NCBI GenBank assembly: GCA_002401385.1 | Contig: NVSY01000014.1 | Location: 38,823 to 60,953, forward strand | Direction: 5' to 3' | Source: Flavobacteriaceae bacterium | GTDB taxonomy: Bacteria; Bacteroidota; Bacteroidia; Flavobacteriales; Flavobacteriaceae | Length of the DNA stretch: 22,131 nt | In this document: positions 17,101 through 22,131 of the stretch, piece by piece | How the letters are laid out: each line of letters begins with the position of its first letter | Position numbering within the stretch: position 1 is the first letter of the stretch | Made by a program: the position numbers and the translations under genes | The notes under the pieces: generated by a model | The model's database searches: none | What the model was told of the DNA's origin: nothing | The model's input: only the letters and a program-made list of their open reading frames with translations

Positions 17101-17220
17101 CGGAAGTGGTATCCCCTCTTGGTCAACAACTGATCCTTTAATAACCTTTTCCTGTCCTTGAGCAGTAAAAACCACCCCAAGAAAAAACAGGAATAAAAGT
17201 TTAAAAATTCTTTTTTTCAT
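14167..17220 (-). CDS. susC: SusC/RagA-family TonB-dependent outer-membrane transporter
   Basis: This 1017-residue TonB-dependent importer starts with a cleavable signal (MKKRIFKLLFLFFLGVVFTA, then QGQ). A carboxypeptidase-regulatory-like domain spans about 26-98 (GSVVDQEGIPLPGSTVSIKW, FSYLGYKTKEV). RLEEVVVVGYGSVKKKDLTG (101-120) is the TonB-box-like SusC linker. The plug follows with NVENLIQGRAAGVQV, GAGLLIRIRGNNSINSS, APLYVVDGFP and ILKDASATAIYGSRGANGVV (205-224). The rest is a 22-strand-type barrel, with SYVRLKNVSFSYTF near the end. Length is normal for the family. It is the first gene of the sulfation operon. Upstream lies the duplicated region at 17168-17504, then an IS6 copy and the divergent SARP-type regulator, which is the best candidate to control it. 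The left locus carries a dead relative of its signal peptide at 5834. Confidence 0.96.
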   Translation of the reverse strand: MKKRIFKLLFLFFLGVVFTAQGQEKVIKGSVVDQEGIPLPGSTVSIKWSTKGVSTDFDGMFSINASSGDILVFSYLGYKTKEVTVSNQSILNVILIPDQNRLEEVVVVGYGSVKKKDLTGAVTAIDAKDFNKGSFANVENLIQGRAAGVQVSTVSSQPGAGLLIRIRGNNSINSSNAPLYVVDGFPLEDGLANNVNPNDIKSISILKDASATAIYGSRGANGVVIITTKRGTDGVATINVSSDVTLHLPAKDAFDFLNTKDWMDIRNRLAEDIGNSVPYTQEQIDRIEELGLGTDWIEEAFQTGTTQNHQLSIKAGNKSTKLFVSLGLLHVDGVVINTDFDRYTTRINLDQNLFDDKLKFGFNSTLTLTNTNFQGFNGNSLQDNIFRGIFRAKPLTPTLDVFNTLSLEDRELLFSDEKPRNPLQTLLIAQNISEKHYSSSNMFLEYEIADGLKFKTSAGASFSNSKTKRFLPSASDLVAASVEAGSAKINHSLGRSFIVENTLNYNKTIHKNTFNVLIGNTNEWNSWEGFSAGAKEFSSDLFGFYNLAAGSVFITPTSYEGSTSLASYIARANYTYDDRYLLTFTYRRDGSSRFGKGNKWGNFPAAAIAWKVHNENFIGDDSKISTLKLRASFGITGNQGVPVGATKTLFGAGAQVTTDGTSLAIGTTASRVGNSGLQWEETAQTDVGIELGLFDDKVFMELGAYQKYTSKLLLNKEVAPSLGIPWNQIFTNGGEMSNRGLELSIDTKNISTVDFSWNTNLNAAYNENKIKKLFLPKGATFMPGANAHFDGTISGYYTISQEGLPLSTIYGYRYVGILQVGETAPAHQPGLLPGQAKFKDIDGNGVFDSFDKEVLGNGYPKYTVGLTNSFNYKNFNLSLFFSGVFDVEKINGNTLVGYKYNTLLIVKERWHLDNQDGTMIAGEWIGDQWINDSNVESASYVRLKNVSFSYTFDSEKLKWLSSLQVYGTASNLLTWTSYSGFDPEVNSGEGNINVSAGLDVYSYPNQSTYSLGLKIGI

Positions 17221-17504
17221 TTGGAAAAATTTGATTAAATAAAATTTTATTAATAGACCATATTACTTCACTTTTAATATTAATTATTTAGGACATTAGT
17301 TAATTATATCAGTCATATTGGAGTTTCCCAAAAATCAGATTAAAACTTTCTGTATATGATTGATGTAAAAGTAGCTTTGATCTAAACAATAAAAATGTAA
17401 ATTTTAAGCTATCTCAATGGGTATTTTCGTCTTTTGTAAAACAACTACTGTATATCAAACTATTTAGAGTTTTAAACAAAAAAACTGTTATAGGATTATG
17501 TTGA
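17168..17504. repeat. Right copy of the duplicated susC upstream region, with the susC promoter
   Basis: This is a direct repeat of 5782-6095 covering the first susC codons and the roughly 284 bases between susC and the IS6 element. Conserved blocks far from the coding part (for example TATATGATTGATGTAAAA near 17351 and TCAATGGGTATTTTCG near 17413) have been kept in both copies, so they may include the regulator's binding site and the susC promoter. I found no exact TAnnTTTG element on the minus strand. Otherwise the gap between 17221 and 17504 holds no gene. The similarity stops exactly at the IS6 end. Confidence 0.85.
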
Positions 17505-18276
17505 GGTTCTGTAGCATCTAAGGTTAGCAAAAATTAAATCTTATATATTTACTACAAAAAAATGTTCAAAGGTCACTGCTTCCCTAAATCTATTATTCTT
17601 CAAGCCGTTTATTTCAAATTAAGATTTAGCCTTAGCTATAGAGATGTAGAAAAATTATTATCCATAAGAGGAATTATGTGGACCATGCTACTATTCAGCG
17701 ATGGGTATTCAAATTCACACCCTTTGTAGAACAACAATTCAGAATGCGAAAGAAATCAGTAGGAAAAAGATGGAGAATGGATGAGACCTACATTAAGGTA
17801 AAGGGTGAGTGGAGGTATTTGTATAGAGCAGTTGATAAAGAAGGGAATACTGTAGACTTCCTGTTAACAAAAAGAAGACAGCGCATATCTGCACAAAGAT
17901 TTTTAATTAAAGCCATTGAGAACAATGGAAAGCCAGAACTAATAAACATTGATAAGAGCGGATCGAAAACAGCGGCGATAAAATTATATAATCGATGAAG
18001 CTATTCAAAGATAAAAATAAGGCAATGTAAATACTTGAATAATATTGTAGAGCAAGATCATCGAATGATAAAGTGGCGCATAATGCGAGGCCTAGGATTT
18101 AAAGAATTTGAATCGGCCAAAAGAACTATTTCGGGAATAGAAATAATTAGAATGATAAAGAAAGATCAAAGTTAAACCCTAAAAGTTCAACCTACAAATC
18201 ATTTTTCTCATTGGCTTCTTAATTAAGTGAATTATTCCAAGCTTTTATATTTATCTTTAACAGATGCGACAGAGCC
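17505..18276 (+). mobile_element. IS6-family insertion sequence with broken transposase (right copy)
   Basis: The ends are GGTTCTGTAGCATCT (17505-17519) and the inverted partner AGATGCGACAGAGCC (18262-18276), matching at 13 of 15 positions. The size of 772 bp is typical of IS6. The 8-base flanks are TATGTTGA on the left and AAAAAATC on the right, so there is no target-site duplication. This suggests that a deletion or recombination happened at one end after insertion. It separates the duplicated susC upstream region from the SARP-type regulator. Confidence 0.88.
17562..18222 (+). pseudogene. IS6-family DDE transposase with frameshifts (right copy)
   Basis: ATG at 17562 reads MFKGHCFPKSIILQAVYFKL and LSYRDVEKLLSIRGI, the usual IS6 N-terminus. 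One base is missing near 17676, and the frame then continues as DHATIQRWVFKFTPFVEQQF, GKRWRMDETYIKVKGEWRYL and YRAVDKEGNTVDFLL with PELINIDKSGSKTAAIKLYN. A stop at 17996 is followed by SKIKIRQCKYLNNIVEQDHR and MRGLGFKEFESAKRT in the next frame, another stop at 18173, and a shifted end STYKSFFSLAS. The DDE triad is visible: Asp of RMDETYIK, Asp of INIDKSG and Glu of NIVEQDHR. The catalytic residues are preserved, but at least three lesions break the frame. It is better preserved than the left copy. Confidence 0.88.
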
Positions 18277-18314
18277 AAAAAATCACAATAGATAAATTTC
18301 ATATGACAAATACG

Positions 18315-20693
18315 ATGAATGCTAGGAATAATCATTTATTCTGTTTTATATTCTTTTTATTTATCCTTTTTAAGGCAGATTCTTCCTTTGCTCAAAATGA
18401 TTTGACCGTAAATGATTTTGTTTTTGTTTGTGAAAATTCAGTTGATTCAATTGAAAAAAGTCTTCATTTAGGAACAAGAGCCTTTCATTTAGAACTAGAT
18501 GAAATCGAAAAAGGCTACCTCGTTAATAACTCCAAAAAACTAGAACCTATATTAGTCAACATTAGAGATTTTTTAAGACATGATAATCGTGCTATTATAC
18601 CTTTGATTTTTAAAGGTAATTTTAATCAATCTAATCTATTAAAATATCTAAGCGCTTACTTTTCTGACAAATTCTTATTTCACAATGAAATAGAATGGCC
18701 ACAAATAAATGAACTTAGAGACAGAGGAATTCAGGTTCTTGCTATTTTTGATTCTAGTCTTTCTATTACTTCTATTGAACAAATTCGAAAAGAAAAAAAA
18801 TATACATCCCGATTCTCTAAGGATCCTCTTGACAAAATTATTTTATTTAATTCAAAAGCAACAACAGACAGTACACTCCTAAAAAATTGTTTTGAATTAT
18901 GGAAAAGCACAGGAAAACCACCAAATCTTATTATTGCTCCAAAAATTAAAATACAAGAATTAAAAAAAATAGCCGACTCATTAAATAGCCTAAGACGCTT
19001 TAGGGGAATTGTAAATTACAATGGAACACCTTTGAATGAAATCTTTTGGGTCAAATCTCCAGAAGTTATTACACCCGCTAGATTCTCTTTTCCTCTTACT
19101 GAAGATGAAATTGTACTATCACCCTTTAAATCCGGATATAGAATTAGCCCTTCAGAGATAATTCATAACTATGGATTAACTGACAATCCAAGAAGCTTTA
19201 CCGCTCATGATGTTATTTTTGAAGAAAAACTTGTTTATGATTTTTCTTTTGAGAAAGAAATTGTGAATGTTGTAGATGAGGGTTGGGACAAAGCAATCAT
19301 CAAAAACATCTCCTTTATTAATGATCCTGAAAGGAACCATGTTTTACACTTAAAAACACCAAATTCATTTATTGACTATTCAAAGGAAAATCAGCTCAAT
19401 TTTGAAAATCCAATTAGTACATCAGTTTGGATCAAACCTGACAGTCTACCTCAATTTATGGGAATAGCAGGGTTCGGAATGGCTTTTTCTATAAAACTTA
19501 ATTTTGGTAATCCAGTTTTAACCGCTGCTACCATCAAGGACCATATTATTAAACATCCCCTCCAAAAGAATAAGTGGTCCCATTTAGTTATTATTTACAA
19601 CCCTAAAACAGTCATTGAATTCTTTCTTAATGGGAAGAAGATTGGCGAGTCAATAACCGCCAATATAATCCCTTCCGAAAAATCACTTATTATTGGAAAC
19701 AATATCTGGGGGGAACAATTTTATGGCTCCATTGATGACTTAAAAATCTGGAATCGAGGTCTTTCACATAAAGAAATTAACACATTGTATCATTACAAAT
19801 CAGCTAAAAAGAACTACTTAAACTACTGGATTATTGGTTTATTAATTTTGATTGGCTTGTGCCTTCTAGTATACTTTCTAAAAAGGAAAAAAAATAAGGT
19901 ACAACAACCTATACAATCCATTTCAACTTTAAAACAAAATGATCAAAAGCATGTACAAAACACGCTTCATCTTTTTGGGAATTTCAAACTCAACCTCATT
20001 TCAAAAAAGAGGGTAAGCCCCTCATTTTCACCACTTCAAAAACAGCTTTTATCCTATTTAATTTTAAACACATTAGAAGACAATGATGGAGTGAATACCA
20101 ATAAACTAACCGATACATTTTGGCCAGGTGTTTCCAAAATAAAAGCAAAAGAAAACCGCAGTGGAAATATTCGAAAATTACGAAAAGTCTTATCTAAAAT
20201 AGAAGGTTTGGAAGTTGTTTTTGAAGATAAAAAATGGAGAGTCTTAAATAAATCAAATTTGCAAATTGATATTTTCGAATACCTGATATTAAAAGAGACC
20301 ATTGAATCGGAAATTTCCTTACAAAAAATATCTACTTCTACATTGGAGTCATTTTTAAGTTTGTTAAAAAGAGGAAATATTTTACAAAATACCCAAACAG
20401 AGTGGGCTGATTATTTTAAAAACAAAATCTCAAATGAAGTAGAGAACTTATTATCTAAAGTTTACAAGAATCAGCATAAAAACATAAATTCAGAACTCAT
20501 TGTTGAAATGGCTAATACCATTTTACGCTTTGATAGTCTAAATGAACATGCTCTGAAAATTTTAATTCATGAACTGGTAGCCTCAGGAAAACATGGGCAA
20601 GCAAAAAACGCCTATCTTATTTTCGCTAAAAACTATGAAGCTCTCTATGCCCAACCATTTGAACAACAATATCAAAATTTAGTTAAGAGTTAA
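18315..20693 (+). CDS. Membrane-bound SARP-type regulator with PI-PLC-like and LamG sensor domains
   Basis: I chose ATG 18315 (792 residues): it gives a clean signal peptide (MNARNNHLFCFIFFLFILFK, ending SSFAQ), whereas the open frame also runs up to an ATG at 18264 inside the IS6 terminal repeat; 18303 is possible. Residues about 29-273 resemble a PI-PLC X-type barrel (SVDSIEKSLHLGTRAFHLEL, EIEWPQINELRDRGIQVLAI), but the usual THNS motif reads CENS and the HG motif is absent, so it should be catalytically dead. Residues about 308-491 form a LamG jellyroll ending YGSIDDLKIWNRGLSHKEI. One membrane helix follows (504-523, YWIIGLLILIGLCLLVYFLK). The cytoplasmic part has a winged helix of the SARP/OmpR type (about 549-645; FSPLQKQLLSYLILN, LTDTFWPGVSKIKAKENRSG, IRKLRKVLSKI) and a helical BTAD-like tail (646-792). 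Probable job: periplasmic sensing and activation of the divergent susC operon or of the following GH109 gene. Function is inferred. Confidence 0.8.
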   Translation: MNARNNHLFCFIFFLFILFKADSSFAQNDLTVNDFVFVCENSVDSIEKSLHLGTRAFHLELDEIEKGYLVNNSKKLEPILVNIRDFLRHDNRAIIPLIFKGNFNQSNLLKYLSAYFSDKFLFHNEIEWPQINELRDRGIQVLAIFDSSLSITSIEQIRKEKKYTSRFSKDPLDKIILFNSKATTDSTLLKNCFELWKSTGKPPNLIIAPKIKIQELKKIADSLNSLRRFRGIVNYNGTPLNEIFWVKSPEVITPARFSFPLTEDEIVLSPFKSGYRISPSEIIHNYGLTDNPRSFTAHDVIFEEKLVYDFSFEKEIVNVVDEGWDKAIIKNISFINDPERNHVLHLKTPNSFIDYSKENQLNFENPISTSVWIKPDSLPQFMGIAGFGMAFSIKLNFGNPVLTAATIKDHIIKHPLQKNKWSHLVIIYNPKTVIEFFLNGKKIGESITANIIPSEKSLIIGNNIWGEQFYGSIDDLKIWNRGLSHKEINTLYHYKSAKKNYLNYWIIGLLILIGLCLLVYFLKRKKNKVQQPIQSISTLKQNDQKHVQNTLHLFGNFKLNLISKKRVSPSFSPLQKQLLSYLILNTLEDNDGVNTNKLTDTFWPGVSKIKAKENRSGNIRKLRKVLSKIEGLEVVFEDKKWRVLNKSNLQIDIFEYLILKETIESEISLQKISTSTLESFLSLLKRGNILQNTQTEWADYFKNKISNEVENLLSKVYKNQHKNINSELIVEMANTILRFDSLNEHALKILIHELVASGKHGQAKNAYLIFAKNYEALYAQPFEQQYQNLVKS

Positions 20694-20742
20694 ACAACAC
20701 CAAAAACAGTTTTAATTATAATTTTAGATATAATATTACACC

Positions 20743-20766
20743 GTTCACCCACTTGTTCACCCATTT
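20743..20766. promoter_or_regulatory. 12-bp tandem repeat upstream of the GH109 gene, candidate operator
   Basis: GTTCACCCACTT (20743-20754) is followed directly by GTTCACCCATTT (20755-20766), identical at 11 of 12 positions. The second unit overlaps the putative -33 TTG (20765-20767). SARP regulators are known to bind short direct repeats about one helical turn apart beside the -35 region, and a SARP-type regulator is encoded just upstream. Binding here is inference. Confidence 0.45.
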
Positions 20767-20791
20767 GGACCACTACTACATATTATTTTTG
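20765..20791 (+). promoter_or_regulatory. Possible Bacteroidota-type promoter of the GH109 gene
   Basis: TATTTTTG (20784-20791) fits the TAnnTTTG -7 element of Bacteroidota, with TTG at 20765-20767 sixteen bases upstream as a possible -33 element. That spacing is slightly short. Transcription would begin about 20-25 bases before the ATG at 20822. Confidence 0.4.
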
Positions 20792-20821
20792 GTCTTCATT
20801 AGAAAATTAAATATAGAAAAT

Positions 20822-22131
20822 ATGAGTTCGAACAGAAGAGATTTTTTAAAAAAATCATCAATTGCAGGTGCTGGGTTAGCACTTTTACCAGGTTTTTTAA
20901 ATGCCAATACATTTGGATCATCCACTACTTTCAGATCAAAGTATATGGGCGGTTTTGCAGCTCCTAAATTAGACACCGTTCGTTGTGCATTTATAGGGGT
21001 TGGAGGACGAGGTTCAGGTCATGCCATTCATATTTCTAAAATTGAAGGAACAGAAGTAGTAGCTATAAGTGATTTATATGAAGATTTAGCCAATAAATCT
21101 GCAGAAAACTGTGCTGCCAGAGGTAAGGGCACTAGGCATCAAAATATAGCTATTTATGCAAATGATAAAAATGCCTGGAAAAAAATGCTAAAAGAAGTAA
21201 AGCCAGATATCGTTTTTATAAGTACTCCGTGGAGTCTACATGCACCTATGGCAATTGAAGCCATGAAAAAGGGGGCACATGCTTTTGTTGAAGTACCAAT
21301 AGCAGTTACTATTAAAGAAATGTGGGATATCGTAGATACTTCTGAAAAAACACAGAAGCATTGTATGATGATGGAAAACGTTAATTATGGTCGTGAAGAA
21401 TTGCTCTACCTTAATATGTGTCGTCAGGGAGCCATTGGAGAACTTCTTCATGGTGAAGCCTCTTACATACATGAGCTGAGAGGACAAATGCATCAGGTAG
21501 AACGAGGAACAGGATCTTGGAGAACACCTCATTATGCTAACAGAAATGGAAATTTATACCCAACTCACGGTTTAGGACCAGTAGCTCAATATATGAATTT
21601 AGGAAGAGGTGAAGATAATTTTAGCAGAATCGTCTCTTTTTCTTCTCCTGCCAAAGGGCGTAACATTTATGCGGCTAAAAACTTTGATAAAAACCATAAA
21701 TGGAACCAGCTTGACTTCGAGGGAGGAGATATGAATACTTCCATAATTAAGACCACTTTAGGAAGAACTATCATGGTTCAATGGGATGAGACAAGTCCTC
21801 GTCCATATTCAAGACATAACCTAATTCAAGGAACAAAAGGAACCTTGGCTGGATTCCCAACACGAATAGCCTTAGAGGGTGGTGTTGAAAATGGAACAAA
21901 AGATCACCATCAATGGGCACAAGGAGAACAATTGGAAGCTATATTTGAAAAATATGAGCACCCATTATACAAACGATTGGGTGATATTTCCAAAAAAAAC
22001 GGAGGTCATGGAGGAATGGATTTTATGATGAATTATCGCATTATTGAGTGCTTACGAAATGGATTACCTTTAGATCAAAACGTATATGAAGGATGTTTTT
22101 GGAGTGCTGTTGGTCCTTTAAGTGAGGCATC
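20822..22131 (+). CDS. GH109 alpha-N-acetylgalactosaminidase, Tat-exported, partial (3' end beyond window)
   Basis: ATG at 20822 opens 436 codons to the right edge; relatives are about 440-470 residues, so nearly the whole protein is visible. It starts with a twin-arginine signal (MSSNRRDFLKKSSIAGAGLA), consistent with export of a protein already folded around NAD. A Rossmann nucleotide-binding motif follows (CAFIGVGGRGSGHA), then the Gfo/Idh/MocA-like segments FISTPWSLHAPMAIEAMKKG and AFVEVPIAVTIKEMWDIVD. The GH109 pattern is in MENVNYGREELLYLNMCRQG, HGEASYIHELRGQ, YPTHGLGPVAQYMNLGRGED and HGGMDFMM. GH109 enzymes hydrolyse alpha-GalNAc through an NAD-dependent oxidation-elimination mechanism. 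It lies 128 bases after the regulator in the same direction and has its own promoter-like sequence. With GH20, GH18 and GH29 on the left it points to amino-sugar-rich glycans. Confidence 0.92.
   Translation, partial: MSSNRRDFLKKSSIAGAGLALLPGFLNANTFGSSTTFRSKYMGGFAAPKLDTVRCAFIGVGGRGSGHAIHISKIEGTEVVAISDLYEDLANKSAENCAARGKGTRHQNIAIYANDKNAWKKMLKEVKPDIVFISTPWSLHAPMAIEAMKKGAHAFVEVPIAVTIKEMWDIVDTSEKTQKHCMMMENVNYGREELLYLNMCRQGAIGELLHGEASYIHELRGQMHQVERGTGSWRTPHYANRNGNLYPTHGLGPVAQYMNLGRGEDNFSRIVSFSSPAKGRNIYAAKNFDKNHKWNQLDFEGGDMNTSIIKTTLGRTIMVQWDETSPRPYSRHNLIQGTKGTLAGFPTRIALEGGVENGTKDHHQWAQGEQLEAIFEKYEHPLYKRLGDISKKNGGHGGMDFMMNYRIIECLRNGLPLDQNVYEGCFWSAVGPLSEA

Noticed and set aside
18264..18314. Start of the regulator at ATG 18264, giving 809 residues
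   Set aside because: This ATG lies inside the IS6 terminal repeat, and the added residues would place a charged stretch before the signal peptide. ATG 18315, or 18303, fits better.
20776..20976. A 66-codon minus-strand frame over the GH109 start
   Set aside because: It overlaps the Tat signal and the Rossmann motif of GH109 on the other strand, so it is a shadow.
1..22131. CRISPR array, tRNA or rRNA genes
   Set aside because: No regularly spaced repeats and no tRNA-like or rRNA-like segments were seen on either strand.

Overview
The window looks like part of a low-GC (roughly one third G+C by eye) member of the Bacteroidota, most likely a Flavobacteriia relative. The evidence is a SusC/SusD pair, many lipoprotein signals of the form ...SC, glycoside hydrolases in co-directional clusters, a Reg_prop-type regulator remnant, a TAnnTTTG-type promoter and no obvious Shine-Dalgarno signals. 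Species cannot be named from the sequence alone.

Left third (1-5,850, minus strand): the tail of a decaying polysaccharide utilisation locus. It holds a GH20 beta-N-acetylhexosaminidase cut by the window edge, a GH29 fucosidase pseudogene with several frameshifts, an intact GH18 lipoprotein, an intact GH20 lipoprotein, a frameshifted lipocalin-like lipoprotein, an unidentified coding scrap, and a remnant in which a SusC signal peptide has been joined in frame to the last part of another GH20. Divergent from that remnant is the N-terminus of a Reg_prop regulator (6144-6353) that runs into a degraded IS6-family element (6354 to about 7210).

Middle (7,240-17,220, minus strand): a tightly packed set in the order of transcription susC, susD, arylsulfate sulfotransferase (ASST), ChrA-like transporter, PAPS-dependent sulfotransferase, cysQ, cysC. 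Gaps are 10 to 70 bases, and a perfect 14-bp hairpin lies between susD and the ASST gene. No glycosidase or sulfatase lies in this set, so an outer-membrane importer is coupled to sulfate activation and two mechanistically different sulfotransferases. I regard this as the most unusual system in the window. A reasonable hypothesis is a two-stage sulfuryl relay: cytoplasmic PAPS-dependent sulfation of a carrier or imported compound, then PAPS-independent transfer by the secreted lipoprotein.

Right part (17,168-22,131): about 310 bp upstream of susC duplicates the region upstream of the dead SusC remnant on the left, in the same orientation. A second degraded IS6 element (17505-18276) sits exactly at the end of this repeat. 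Beyond it is a plus-strand regulator with a new-looking layout: a signal peptide, a PI-PLC-like barrel lacking its catalytic histidines, a LamG jellyroll, one transmembrane helix and a cytoplasmic SARP/OmpR-type winged helix with a BTAD-like tail. It occupies the position held by the Reg_prop regulator in the left copy. It is followed by a Tat-exported GH109 alpha-N-acetylgalactosaminidase gene that runs off the right edge; its promoter region carries a 12-bp tandem repeat overlapping the putative -33 element.

Read together, two related SusC loci were duplicated. The left one lost susC and susD and was broken up by deletion, frameshift and IS insertion. The right one kept susCD, is now attached to sulfation genes, and appears to have had its regulator exchanged next to an IS6 copy.
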